DNA of 64,000 nt from the NCBI GenBank assembly GCA_036280655.1, contig DASUQI010000003.1:1-64000 (forward strand). The letters are read 5' to 3'. The notes beneath the pieces are model-generated. The model had not been told where the DNA came from. It worked only from the letters and a program-made list of their open reading frames with translations, and did no database searches. Origin of the DNA: DASSJM01 sp036280655. GTDB lineage: Bacteria > Actinomycetota > UBA4738 > HRBIN12. Each line of letters starts with the position of its first letter. The first letter of the stretch is position 1. A program made the position numbers and the translations under genes. Of this stretch, positions 40,199 through 50,440 are shown piece by piece.

Positions 40199-42028
40199 AT
40201 GGGCACGGTGCAGGAGTGGAACGAGCTGGCGGCCCAGCTCGCGGTGGACTCGATCCGGTGCTCCACCGCCGCGGCCTCGGGCCATCCGACCTCGTCGATG
40301 TCGGCCGCACATCTCATGGCGGTCCTGTGGAGCGATCACCTGCGGATCGACGTCGCCGACCCCGGCAACCGAGCGAACGACCGCTTCGTCCTGTCGAAGG
40401 GCCACGCCTCCCCGCTGATGTTCTCGACACTGAAGGCGGTCGGCGCGATCTCGGACGAACAGCTGATGACGTTCCGGCGCTTCGGGTCGCCGATCCAGGG
40501 CCACCCCGTACCGCTCCCCGACATGCCGTGGGTCGACGTCGCGACGGGCTCGCTCGGACAGGGGCTCCCGATCGCACTCGGGATGGCGCTCGCCCAGAAG
40601 ATGGACGACCTCCCGGCGCGCGTGTGGTGCCTGCTCGGCGACTCGGAGTCCGCCGAGGGGTCGGTCTGGGAGGCGTTCGCGAACGCGTCGCACCACGGCG
40701 CCGACAACCTGATCGGGATCCTCGACGTGAACCGGCTCGGCCAGCGGGGGCCCACGATGCTCGAGTGGGACATCGACGCGTACGCCGAGCGGGCCCGGGC
40801 GTTCGGCTGGCACGTTGTGGAGGCCGACGGCCACGACGTCGCCGCGATCGACGCGGCGTACACGGAGGCCGAGGGCGCGGACCGCCCCTCGCTGGTGGTC
40901 GCACGGACCGAGAAGGGACACGGCGTGTCGTTCCTCGCGAACCAGGAGGGCTGGCACGGCAAGGCGCTCTCCGAGGAGGAGGCCGAGCGCGCGATCGCGG
41001 AGCTCGGCGGACCGCGCGAGATCCGCATCTCGCCGCACAAGCCCGAGGCGGGCGCGCCGCCGCCCGCGAACGGCGCCGCGGTGCGGCTGCCTTCGTTCGC
41101 CGACGCGATCGCCACGCGCAAGGCGTTCGGCGAGACGCTCGCCGCCCTCGCCGCCCGTCCCGAGGTCGTCGTGATCGACGGCGAGGTCGCGAACTCCACG
41201 CACACCGAGGACTTCCAGAAGGTCGCGCCGGAGCGCTTCGTCGAGAGCTATATCGCCGAACAGAACATGGTCGGCATGGCGGTCGGCATGCAGGTGCTCG
41301 GCAAGGTCGCGTTCGCCGCGACGTTCGCTGCGTTCTTCACGCGCGCGTACGACTTCATCCGGATGGCGGCGATCAGTCGCGCGAACCTCCGGCTCTCGGG
41401 TTCGCACGCAGGCGTCTCGATCGGCGAGGACGGCCCGTCCCAGATGGGGCTCGAGGACCTCGCGATGATGCGGGCGGTTCAGGGCTCGACCGTGCTCTAC
41501 CCGAGCGACGGGAACTCGACCGCGAGGCTCGTCGCCGCGATGGCCGAGCTGCCCGGGATCTCGTACCTGCGGACGACGCGCGAGAAGACGCCGGCCCTGT
41601 ACGGGGAGGGCGAGGACTTCCCGATCGGCGGTTCGAAGACGCTCCGCTCCTCCGGCGAGGACCGCGTCGCGATCGTCGCGGCGGGGATCACACTGCACGA
41701 GGCGCTCGAGGCGGCCGAGACGCTCACCGGCGAGGGGATCCCGGCCCGGGTGATCGACTGCTACTCGATCAAGCCGATCGACGTCGCCACGCTCCGGGCC
41801 GCGCTCGCCGAGACCGGCCTCGTCGTCACCGTCGAGGACCACTGGATCGACGGGGGCCTCGGGGACGCCGTGCTGGCGGCCCTCGCCGCCGAGGGCGAGC
41901 TGTCCGGCAGGGTCGTGAAGGTCGGCGTCACCGAGATGCCCGGGTCCGGCACGCCCGAGGAGCTCCGCGACTGGGCGGGGATCTCGGCGGGACGGATCGC
42001 GCGGGCCGCGCGCGACCTCCTCGCCTAG
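40199..42028 (+). CDS. tkt: Transketolase (full length)
   Basis: A 609-aa thiamine-diphosphate enzyme of the pentose-phosphate pathway. The N-terminal TPP domain has SGHPTSSMSAAHLMAVL, LSKGHASPLMF, TGSLGQGLPIALG and GDSESAEGSVWEAFANAS. The pyrimidine domain has DGEVANSTHT and ISRANLRLSGSHAGVSIGEDGPSQM, and a C-terminal domain follows. The ATG at 40199 has AGGAGG 7 nt upstream, with a TAGACT -10 box at 40164-40169. It is monocistronic and convergent with adenine deaminase. Confidence 0.94.
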   Translation: MGTVQEWNELAAQLAVDSIRCSTAAASGHPTSSMSAAHLMAVLWSDHLRIDVADPGNRANDRFVLSKGHASPLMFSTLKAVGAISDEQLMTFRRFGSPIQGHPVPLPDMPWVDVATGSLGQGLPIALGMALAQKMDDLPARVWCLLGDSESAEGSVWEAFANASHHGADNLIGILDVNRLGQRGPTMLEWDIDAYAERARAFGWHVVEADGHDVAAIDAAYTEAEGADRPSLVVARTEKGHGVSFLANQEGWHGKALSEEEAERAIAELGGPREIRISPHKPEAGAPPPANGAAVRLPSFADAIATRKAFGETLAALAARPEVVVIDGEVANSTHTEDFQKVAPERFVESYIAEQNMVGMAVGMQVLGKVAFAATFAAFFTRAYDFIRMAAISRANLRLSGSHAGVSIGEDGPSQMGLEDLAMMRAVQGSTVLYPSDGNSTARLVAAMAELPGISYLRTTREKTPALYGEGEDFPIGGSKTLRSSGEDRVAIVAAGITLHEALEAAETLTGEGIPARVIDCYSIKPIDVATLRAALAETGLVVTVEDHWIDGGLGDAVLAALAAEGELSGRVVKVGVTEMPGSGTPEELRDWAGISAGRIARAARDLLA

Positions 42029-42034
42029 CCCCGC

Positions 42035-43750
42035 CTACACCTCGAGCGGGACGAGCTCGAACCGGTTCACGTCGACGAGTCCGTGGTCCGTGAGCTTCAG
42101 CTCGGGGACCACCGAGAGCGCCATGAACGACATCGCCGCGTAGGGCGCCGGCAGCGTCGTCCCGAGCTCTTCGGCCGCTCGCTCGAGCGCGCCGGTGCGG
42201 GCCGCCACCTCCTCCACTGGGAGGTCGGACAGGAGACCGCCGAAGGGGCAAGGCACCTCGGCGAGCACCTCGTTCCCGGCCAGCGCGACCTGCCCCCCTC
42301 CGATCTCGCGCAGGCGGTTGGCCGCGGCGGCCATGTCGGCCTCGTCCACGCCGACGACGACGAGGTTGTGCGCGTCGTGCGAGAGGCTCGTCGCGATCGC
42401 GCCCCGGCGGATGCCGAACCCGCGGACGAAGCCGATGCCGATGCGGCCGGAGCCCGTGTGCCGCTCGATCACGGCGATCTTGGCGAGCCCCCGGTCGGGA
42501 TCCGCGACCGCCCGCCCGTCGCGAACCGCCGGCGTCTCCACGAGCGCCTTCGTCACGATCTGCCGCGCCTCCGCGCCGATCACCCGGACGGGGCCGTTGG
42601 CGGCGACCGCGAAGTCCTCGGCGCCGAGCACGCGAGTCCGGATGCTGTCCCGCATCCCCTCCGGCAGGCTCACCTTCGGTACACCGATCGCTCGGCCGCC
42701 GTGCGCCACCAGGCGACCGTCCTTCCACACTTTGGCGGGGCGGACGTCGACGAGGTTAGGCACGGCGAGGATGTCGGCGAGGTACCCGGGCGCGATCGCC
42801 CCTCGCCCCGCGAGGCCGTGGTAGCGAGCCGCGTTCAGCGACCCCATGACGACGGCGTCCGCCGGCGGACACCCGAGCGCCACCGCCTTGCGCACGACGT
42901 CGTTCACGTGCCCACGCTCGAGCAGGTGGTCCGGCTCGAGGTCGTCGGTGCAGAGCAGCGAGTTCGTCGGGCCGTGTTCGAGAACCATCGGCAGCAGCGC
43001 CGCGAGGTTCCGGGCGGCCGAGCCCTCGCGGATCATGATCCACATCCCGAGCCGGCGTTTCTCGAGCGCCTCCTCGAGCGTCGTGCACTCGTGGTCGCTC
43101 TGCACGCCGGCGGCGAGGTAGGCGTTCAGGTCTCGACCCGAGAGCCCGGGCGAGTGGCCGTCGACGTTCCGACCGTCCGCCGCCTCGAGCTTCGCGAGCG
43201 CGTCCTCACTCCCCGCGACCACCTCCGGGTAGTTCATCATCTCCGCGACGCCGATCGCGTCCGCCTCCTCCGAGAGGAACCGCGCGATGTCGTCGGCGGT
43301 CACGGTCGCGCCGTTGGATTCGAACCGCGAGGCCGGGACGCACGACGGGACCATCACGAAGACGTCGAGCGGCACCTCGTCGGCGCTCCGCAGCATCGCC
43401 CGCACGCCGTCGAGCCCGAACACGTTGGCGATCTCGTGCGGGTCGAGCACAACCGCGGTCGTGCCCCAGGGCAGGGCGGCGCGCGCGAACTCGTCGATCG
43501 TGAGGTGCGTCGACTCGAGGTGCATGTGGCCGTCGATGAAGCCCGGCAGGAGGATCAGGCCGGAGACGTCGACGCGCTCGCGACCCTCGTACCCGTCGCC
43601 GACGCCCGCGACGTGCTCACCGCTGATCGCGACGTCGGCTTCCAGGAGCTCGCCCGTGAACACGGACAGGACGCGGCCGCCCGAGAGCACCAGGTCGGCG
43701 GGTTCAGCCCCGCGGGCCACCGCGATCCGGCGAGCGAGGTTGGTCCCCAT
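42035..43750 (-). CDS. ade: Adenine deaminase
   Basis: A 571-aa amidohydrolase converting adenine to hypoxanthine and ammonia. It has the signature LPGFIDGHMHLESTHL (69-84; metal His75/His77), VVLDPHEIANVFG, VPSCVPAS, and the family-specific C-terminal domain GIGFVRGFGIRRGAIATSLSHDAHNLVVVG. Its length agrees with Ade of Bacillus. A minus-strand TACCCT box lies 6 nt before the ATG, predicting a leaderless mRNA. It belongs to purine salvage and no purine genes adjoin it. Confidence 0.94.
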   Translation of the reverse strand: MGTNLARRIAVARGAEPADLVLSGGRVLSVFTGELLEADVAISGEHVAGVGDGYEGRERVDVSGLILLPGFIDGHMHLESTHLTIDEFARAALPWGTTAVVLDPHEIANVFGLDGVRAMLRSADEVPLDVFVMVPSCVPASRFESNGATVTADDIARFLSEEADAIGVAEMMNYPEVVAGSEDALAKLEAADGRNVDGHSPGLSGRDLNAYLAAGVQSDHECTTLEEALEKRRLGMWIMIREGSAARNLAALLPMVLEHGPTNSLLCTDDLEPDHLLERGHVNDVVRKAVALGCPPADAVVMGSLNAARYHGLAGRGAIAPGYLADILAVPNLVDVRPAKVWKDGRLVAHGGRAIGVPKVSLPEGMRDSIRTRVLGAEDFAVAANGPVRVIGAEARQIVTKALVETPAVRDGRAVADPDRGLAKIAVIERHTGSGRIGIGFVRGFGIRRGAIATSLSHDAHNLVVVGVDEADMAAAANRLREIGGGQVALAGNEVLAEVPCPFGGLLSDLPVEEVAARTGALERAAEELGTTLPAPYAAMSFMALSVVPELKLTDHGLVDVNRFELVPLEV

Positions 43751-43756
43751 CTCCGA

Positions 43757-43762
43757 AGGGTA
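43757..43762 (-). promoter_or_regulatory. -10 box of ade
   Basis: Minus-strand TACCCT ends 6 nt before the ade ATG. It supports this start and a leaderless transcript. Confidence 0.5.
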
Positions 43763-43796
43763 GTCGAAAGGTGTGTCGATAAGATTCGCGCATCCG

Positions 43797-44447
43797 ATGG
43801 GCGACGCTCTCCCGATCTTGAAGCCTCGCCTCCGCGGCCGGATCCACCAGGTCGCGTTCTTCGTCTCCGTCCCGGCGGGGGCGCTCCTCGTGCTGCTGGC
43901 CAACGGCGCCGCAGCCACCGCGGTCGCGATCATCTACGCCGTGAGCCTGAGCGCGGTGCTCGGCTCGAGCGCCGCCTACCACCGAGGGGCCTGGTCGGAG
44001 CGAGCGCGCCGCTGGATGAAGCGGCTCGACCACTCGATGATCTTCGTGCTCATCGCGGCCAGCTACACGCCGGTCGCGGCGCTCGTGCTCGGGGGGCCGT
44101 GGGAGGTCGTCCTGCTCTCGGTCGTCTGGGCGGGGGCGGTCGTCGGCATCACGATGAAGCTGGCGCGACCGGACGGGCTCAGGGTGCCGACCGCGGTGCT
44201 GTACATGGTGCTCGGATGGCTCGTGGTCGTGGTCTTCCCGCAGCTGCTGCGAGAGATGTCCACCGCCGAGGCGAGCCTCCTGGTCGCCGGCGGTCTCCTG
44301 TACACGGCGGGCGCGATCGTGTTCGCGAGTCGCCGCCCGGATCCCCGGCCCTCCACGTTCGGCTACCACGAGATCTGGCACGCGTTCATGGTGGCGGCGG
44401 CTGCCTGTCACTACGTGATGATCTTGCTCGTGCTCCTCGCATCGTGA
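43797..44447 (+). CDS. Hemolysin III / YqfA-family membrane protein
   Basis: A 216-aa seven-helix membrane protein of the HlyIII/PAQR superfamily. Conserved features are PRLRGRIHQVAFF, GSSAAYHRGAWSERARRWMKRLDHSMIFVLIAASYTPVA (Ser/His/Asp of the putative metal site) and FGYHEIWHAFMVAAAACHY. Despite the name it is probably a membrane hydrolase or regulator. The ATG at 43797 is chosen because TAAGAT at 43780-43785 looks like its -10 box; a GTG at 43773 would add 8 residues. Confidence 0.88.
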   Translation: MGDALPILKPRLRGRIHQVAFFVSVPAGALLVLLANGAAATAVAIIYAVSLSAVLGSSAAYHRGAWSERARRWMKRLDHSMIFVLIAASYTPVAALVLGGPWEVVLLSVVWAGAVVGITMKLARPDGLRVPTAVLYMVLGWLVVVVFPQLLREMSTAEASLLVAGGLLYTAGAIVFASRRPDPRPSTFGYHEIWHAFMVAAAACHYVMILLVLLAS

Positions 44448-44612
44448 CACGTTGCTGGTATCGTGATGCACGAGGACGGCATCGCCGTCCGTGAGGTTTC
44501 GCTCCTCGTTCCTCCTTCTGGGTCACCTGACCGGAGTCTCGGGGCAAGGCCAAACCTCCCCGTGATACCGCGGCCGAGTGCCGCGAGCCGACGCTCCCGG
44601 AAGGAGTCGAAC

Positions 44613-45802
<1,190 letters not shown>

Positions 45803-45806
<4 letters not shown>

Positions 45807-46717
45807 CCGGTCGCGGCAGCGACCACGCACCCGCTCTCGTCCGGCAGCAACGGGCGGAAGATCAGCTGGTACTGGCCGCCGTCGCTCGTCCACGGCGTGA
45901 TCTCGTTCGCCGCCCCCGCGACGGGCAGGAGCGTCGAGAGGTCGTCGCCGGCGACGACGCCGCACCGCATCGGCGCGCCGTAGTCGGGGACCCGGTCGCC
46001 GAACGAGTCGAGCGGTACGCCGAGCGGCCACGCGACCTCGTCCTGAGGCGGCTCGGGTCGGCCCTGATAGGGCTGCGTGTAGACGCGGAGCTCGCTCGGG
46101 TCGAGCGGCTGCTCCTGCCCGACCGATCCCTCCGGGAGCCAGCTCGACAGGTCGCCGAGCGCCGCCTGGAACTCCGCGAGCGCGGCGCGCTCGTCGGCCT
46201 CCTGCTCGTTCCCGCAGCTTCCGGCCGGCTCGCCGACGTCGAGCGCGTACGCGGAGACCACGGAGGTGCTGCCGTTCGCGTTCGTCGTGAAGACCGTCGT
46301 CGCGGCGTCGGCGATGCAGTCGTTGCCGTACGAGGCGTCGCCGTCCATGAGCCCCGCGTCGCGGGCGGCCTCGAGGATCGCCTGCACGCCGTCCTCCGAG
46401 ATCGGCGTCGCGGTCAGGCCGGGGAGCGCGGGGGGCGGGTAGATCTCGATCTGCGGGCCCTGCATCACGAGCGTCCCGTCCCCGTAGAGCGTCCACGAGG
46501 GGATCGTGCGGAGGGTGTAGTCGACGGGGACGAACCCACCCGCGTACTCGACGCGGAGCACGACCTCGTCCGCGCCGGTCGGGTGCTCGATCCCAGTGGA
46601 GCCGGTCCCGCCTGTCCTGCCGCCGCCTCCGGTCGAGCCACCGTCGTCGGAGAGACGGCCGCAGGCCGCGAGCATGAACATCAGGGGAATCAGGGCCCAG
46701 AGCTTCCGCGGGGTCAT
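45803..46717 (-). CDS. Predicted lipoprotein, unknown function
   Basis: A 304-aa exported lipoprotein: ALIPLMFMLAACG gives a lipobox with Cys19. A Gly/Ser/Thr linker and a beta-rich domain follow (VVLRVEYAGGFVPVDYTLRTIPSWTLYGDGTLVMQGPQ). The GDGT and EYAGGF patterns recall small lipoproteins of actinobacteria that bind or sense extracellular ligands, but no named family is certain. The ATG has a GGAGGAAC site. Its stop shares CTAG with the helicase stop. Confidence 0.72.
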
Positions 46718-46798
46718 CGGTTCCTCCGTGGTCGGGTTCGGCTTCGACGCCCAGCAGAGCCTGGAGGTTCCGAGCGGCGGGGGCAAGCAGCGGGGCGC

Positions 46799-46804
46799 TA
46801 GGCT
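46799..46804 (+). promoter_or_regulatory. -10 box of tdh
   Basis: TAGGCT ends 6 nt before the GTG at 46811, predicting a leaderless mRNA. No Shine-Dalgarno is present. Confidence 0.55.
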
Positions 46805-46810
46805 GGCTCC

Positions 46811-47872
46811 GTGGGCACGATGCGTGCGCTGCGGAAGACGGCCCGCGCTCCCGGCGCCGAGCTCGTGGAGGTCCCGGTCCCCGAGCCCGGCGAGGGCGAG
46901 GTCCTCGTCCTGGTCCACGCGGCGTCGATCTGCGGTACCGACCTGCACATCTACGACTGGAACGAGTGGGCGGAGGGCCGGATCCACGTCCCGATGACGT
47001 TCGGCCACGAGGTCGCGGGAACGGTCGAACGCGTCGGCCCCGAGGTGCACCACGTGCAGCCCGGGTCGTTCGTCGCGGCCGAGACCCACATCGCGTGCGG
47101 CGTGTGCTCGACGTGCCGGACCGGGCGGGCGCACATCTGCCGGAACCTGCGCATCCTGGGCGTCGACACCGAGGGCGCGTTCGCCGAGTACGTGGTCGTG
47201 CCGGCCGCCAACGCGTGGATCGTCGGCGAGGGGATCCACCCCGACCACGCGTCGGTGATGGAGCCGTTCGGCAACGCGGTGCACGCGACGTTCGGCACCG
47301 AGGGCGGCGAGGACCTGCTCACGAACCCGGTCGCGGTGATCGGGTGCGGGCCGATCGGCCTATTCGCCGTCGCGATCGCGAGGGCGCTCGGCGCGTGGAA
47401 GGTGATCGCGATCGAGCCGAACGACGAGCGGCGGGCGCTCGCGTTGAAGATGGGCGCCGACCTCCTCGTGGATCCGAAGTCCGAGGACCCGGTTGCGGTC
47501 GTGCTCGGCGCGACGGACGACAGCGGGGCCGAGGTCGTGCTCGAGATGTCGGGCAACGCGACGGCGATCGATCAGGGGACGCGCATGGTGGCGCGGGGCG
47601 GACGGATGTCGCTGCTCGGCCTGCCCGACGGGCCGGTCACGCTCGACCTCAACGACCAGGTGATCTTCAAGGAGGCGAGGGTCCAGGGCGTGACCGGGCG
47701 CGAGATGTTCCGCACCTGGCAACAGACGACGACCCTACTCTCGACGGGGCGGGTCGACGTCTCCCCGGTGATCACGCACCGGTTCCCGATCGGCCGCTTC
47801 GAGGAGGCGTTCGAGATCGCGGCGTCGGGTCACGCCGCGAAGGTGATCGTGTTCCCCGGCGCGAACGCCTAG
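46811..47872 (+). CDS. tdh: L-threonine 3-dehydrogenase
   Basis: A 353-aa zinc alcohol dehydrogenase oxidising threonine to 2-amino-3-ketobutyrate. ASICGTDLHIYDWNEWA is diagnostic of Tdh (catalytic zinc Cys41, His66). The structural zinc site is C97, C100, C103, C111. The Rossmann segment is VIGCGPIGLFAVAIA. The GTG at 46811 lies 6 nt behind a TAGGCT box; an ATG three codons later is the alternative. kbl, the next enzyme of the pathway, follows after one reverse-strand gene. Confidence 0.9.
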   Translation: MGTMRALRKTARAPGAELVEVPVPEPGEGEVLVLVHAASICGTDLHIYDWNEWAEGRIHVPMTFGHEVAGTVERVGPEVHHVQPGSFVAAETHIACGVCSTCRTGRAHICRNLRILGVDTEGAFAEYVVVPAANAWIVGEGIHPDHASVMEPFGNAVHATFGTEGGEDLLTNPVAVIGCGPIGLFAVAIARALGAWKVIAIEPNDERRALALKMGADLLVDPKSEDPVAVVLGATDDSGAEVVLEMSGNATAIDQGTRMVARGGRMSLLGLPDGPVTLDLNDQVIFKEARVQGVTGREMFRTWQQTTTLLSTGRVDVSPVITHRFPIGRFEEAFEIAASGHAAKVIVFPGANA

Positions 47873-48342
47873 AGGTAGCCGGCGGTGCCGGTCGAGGGCT
47901 GTTGCGTCGCCTGCCGCGTGCGGTCGGCGAGCGCCTCCACGCGGAACGGCAGCGTCTTCAGGTCGGTCCCGTCGACGGAGACGATCACGCGATAGGTCCC
48001 GGGGCGGGGGAGCGTGAGGCCGTTCAGGTTCAGCGCGATCGGCACGACCTGCTCGTCCTCGGCGCCGGCGGTGAACTCGCCGCCGATCCGGTTGACCGGG
48101 CCCTGCTGCCCCGAGCCGAGCACGAGCTCCTCGTCCTCCGGGCCGAGCAGCCGGAGCTCGAACCGCCGCGCCCTGCGTTCGGACCCCGCGCCAACGCGGA
48201 ACAGGAGGCCGATCCCCACGCGGTCGTGCCGCCCTGGGAACAGCGCGACGGCGATGCGGTTCCACCCGGCGCCGAGCGCGTACAGCTTGCCCTGCACGTT
48301 CGCGACCGAGTCCGCGAGGAAGCCGTCGAGCTCGATGTCCAC
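47869..48342 (-). CDS. Conserved hypothetical beta-sandwich protein (DUF6941-like)
   Basis: A 157-aa protein, mostly beta: VNVQGKLYALGAGWNRIAVALFPGRHDRVGIGLLFRV, then GGEFTAGAEDEQVVPIALNLNGLTLPRPGTYRVIVSVDG. It resembles DUF6941-type proteins, though I am not certain of the number. No signal peptide is visible. The GTG is supported by GGAGGGAAGGAC upstream. It is inserted in reverse between tdh and kbl, and its stop shares CTAG with tdh. Confidence 0.65.
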   Translation of the reverse strand: MDIELDGFLADSVANVQGKLYALGAGWNRIAVALFPGRHDRVGIGLLFRVGAGSERRARRFELRLLGPEDEELVLGSGQQGPVNRIGGEFTAGAEDEQVVPIALNLNGLTLPRPGTYRVIVSVDGTDLKTLPFRVEALADRTRQATQQPSTGTAGYL

Positions 48343-48397
48343 GTCCTTCCCTCCGGTCGGAACCTCAGCGTACGTGATGCGATAGCGTGGCCTCTCG

Positions 48398-49579
48398 ATG
48401 CCCGGAGCGCTCGACTACCTGAAGGAACGGCTCGCGGAGCTCGACGAGCAGGGGCTGCTGCTCCGCGAACGCGAGCTCGAGGGGCCGACGGGCGCCCGGG
48501 CCAGGTTCGACGGACGCGAGGTGATCAACCTCGCGTCGAACAACTACCTCGGCCTGTCGAACCACCCACGGATGAACGCGGCCGCGTCGAAGGCTGCCGC
48601 CGAGCTCGGCGCGGGGTCGGGCGCCGTGCGGACGATCGCCGGGACGATGTCGATGCATCGCGAGCTGGAGCAGCGGTTCGCGGCGTTCAAGCACGCGGAG
48701 GACTCGGTGATGTTCCAGTCCGGCTTCACCGCGAACGCCGGCACCGTCGCCGCGATCCTGGACAAGGGCGACGTGATCGTCTCCGACCGGCTGAACCACG
48801 CGTCGATCATCGACGGCGCGCGTCTTTCTCGCGCCGAGATCAAGGTGTTCGAGCACAAGGACGCCGGGCACGCCGACCGGCTCCTCGAGGAGACGAAGGC
48901 GCCCGACCGGCGGCAGCTCCTGATCTCCGACGGCGTGTTCTCGATGGACGGGGACATCGCCCCCCTGCCCGACCTCGTCGAGGTCGCCGAGCGCCACGGC
49001 GCGATCATGATGGTCGACGACGCGCACGCCTCGGGCGTGCTGGGGACGCAGGGCGCTGGCACCGTCGACCACTTCGGGCTGCACGGGCGGGTCGACGTCC
49101 AGGTGGGGACGTTGTCGAAGGCGATCGGCGTGCTCGGGGGGTTCGTCGCCGGGCCCGGCGACCTGATCGAGTGGCTTCGCAACCGTGGGCGCCCGTACCT
49201 GTTCTCGACGAGCGCGCCGCCGGCCGTCACGGCGGCCTGCCTCGAGGCGCTTGACATCATCGCGGACGAGCCCGAACGCGTCGAGCGGCTGTGGACCAAC
49301 ACGCGGTCGTTCAAGGCGGGCTTGCACGAGCTGGGGTTCGACACGGGGGAGAGCGAGACGCCCATCACCCCGGTGATCACCGGCGAGGAGGAGGCGACGC
49401 AGACGTTCGCGCGCAGACTCTTCGAGGAGGGCGTCTTCTGCCCGGCGATCGTCTTCCCGACCGTCGCGCGCGGGCGAGCCCGCGTCCGGACGATCGTGAC
49501 GGCGGATCATACGCAGGACGACCTCGCCGAGGCGCTCGAGACGTTCGGCCGCGCGGGGGCGGAGCTCGGCCTGCGCTAG
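48398..49579 (+). CDS. kbl: Glycine C-acetyltransferase (2-amino-3-ketobutyrate CoA ligase)
   Basis: A 393-aa PLP alpha-oxoamine synthase cleaving 2-amino-3-ketobutyrate with CoA to glycine and acetyl-CoA. It has INLASNNYLGLSNHPRM, RTIAGTMSMHRELE, VDDAHASGVLG and the PLP lysine K241 in VGTLSKAIGVLGG. RTIAGT is typical of Kbl rather than BioF or HemA. With tdh it forms the threonine-to-glycine route. A TAGCGT box lies 9 nt before the ATG, so it probably has its own promoter because a reverse gene separates it from tdh. Confidence 0.93.
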   Translation: MPGALDYLKERLAELDEQGLLLRERELEGPTGARARFDGREVINLASNNYLGLSNHPRMNAAASKAAAELGAGSGAVRTIAGTMSMHRELEQRFAAFKHAEDSVMFQSGFTANAGTVAAILDKGDVIVSDRLNHASIIDGARLSRAEIKVFEHKDAGHADRLLEETKAPDRRQLLISDGVFSMDGDIAPLPDLVEVAERHGAIMMVDDAHASGVLGTQGAGTVDHFGLHGRVDVQVGTLSKAIGVLGGFVAGPGDLIEWLRNRGRPYLFSTSAPPAVTAACLEALDIIADEPERVERLWTNTRSFKAGLHELGFDTGESETPITPVITGEEEATQTFARRLFEEGVFCPAIVFPTVARGRARVRTIVTADHTQDDLAEALETFGRAGAELGLR

Positions 49580-50274
49580 GCGACCGGCGTCCGGTCCTCG
49601 ACGCGGGCCCGGATGCCCCGGATCATCAGGTCGAGTCCGAAGTCGAACTGCTCGTCGGTGGAGCAGTCCGCGAAGTAGGGGAAGCAGGCCACCACGTTCG
49701 GCAGCCCGGCCCCCTGGAGCGTGTCGACCATCTGTTCGTGCTGCTTCGCGTGGTCCTCGTCCGCCCCGAGCATCAGCCCCTGCTCCATCATCACGAACCC
49801 GAGGATGTAGCTGCCGAGCGCGTTGAATGCCTGGGCGGCCTCGCGGTCCGAGAGCCCCGCCTCCCGCAGGACGCCGAGCGCCGCGTCCATGGCCCGGAAC
49901 GCGGCCAGGCCGTCCATCGGCTTGTGGCGTTCGGCGAGCAGCTGGCAGACGCTCGGATGCAGGCGGAGCAGCCTCCGCCACTCGCGGGACATCGCGAACG
50001 CGTCCTCGGTCCACTCGCCCGAGGAGGGAGGGAACTCGAACTCGTTCATCGCCCGCTCGGTGACCCCCTCGAGGATGTCGTCCTTGTCCTCGACATGGTT
50101 GTAGAGCGACATCGCCTCGACGCCGAGTTCGCGGCCGATCCGGCGCATCGTGACGGCGTCCAGCCCCTCGGCGTCCATGACGTGCAGGGCGGCCTCGATG
50201 ATGCGCTCACGCGTGAGCGGCTCGCGTCGCCGGGCGCTGGAAGCCTTCTCGGACGTGGTTGCTCGTGTGTTCAT
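49576..50274 (-). CDS. TetR-family regulator (TetR_C type)
   Basis: A 232-aa repressor. The N-terminal HTH is LTRERIIEAALHVMDAEGLDAVTMRRIGRELGVEAMSLYNHVEDKDDILEGV, followed by a TetR_C-like ligand domain (GSYILGFVMMEQ). It is divergent from the MMPL exporter, and a dyad overlaps the exporter promoter, so it probably represses the exporter and responds to an exported compound. The ATG lies 12 nt after a GGAG. Its stop shares CTAG with kbl. Confidence 0.9.
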   Translation of the reverse strand: MNTRATTSEKASSARRREPLTRERIIEAALHVMDAEGLDAVTMRRIGRELGVEAMSLYNHVEDKDDILEGVTERAMNEFEFPPSSGEWTEDAFAMSREWRRLLRLHPSVCQLLAERHKPMDGLAAFRAMDAALGVLREAGLSDREAAQAFNALGSYILGFVMMEQGLMLGADEDHAKQHEQMVDTLQGAGLPNVVACFPYFADCSTDEQFDFGLDLMIRGIRARVEDRTPVA

Positions 50275-50338
50275 CGTGCGTCCATCTCCGTCGGGGAAAC
50301 TTCTTGGCCGTCCCGGGAAGGAATCGGGGTTTCCCGGG

Positions 50339-50366
50339 TTGACACCTTACATCGTACGCCTATACT
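50339..50366 (+). promoter_or_regulatory. Near-consensus promoter of the MMPL exporter
   Basis: TTGACA, 16 nt, TATACT. This is the strongest housekeeping-type promoter in the window. The expected start is near 50373, giving a leader of about 70 nt. Confidence 0.85.
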
Positions 50367-50380
50367 CCGTACATTGTAAG
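50346..50380 (+). promoter_or_regulatory. Dyad operator overlapping the exporter promoter
   Basis: CTTACATCGTAC and GTACATTGTAAG form an imperfect inverted repeat (10 of 12 positions) with an 11-bp centre holding the -10 box. Another CGTAAG follows at about 50388. A bound TetR dimer would occlude RNA polymerase. Confidence 0.75.
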
Positions 50381-50440
50381 CATATGCCGTAAGTCGCGTC
50401 GGGGCAATCCTCCCCGGCCATCGAGAGTGAGGGGGACGGG

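Noticed and set aside
44448..44612. A known riboswitch class in the DEAD-box leader.
   Set aside because: I could not recognise the conserved cores of cobalamin, TPP, SAM, ydaO or glycine riboswitches. Only generic pairing is visible.
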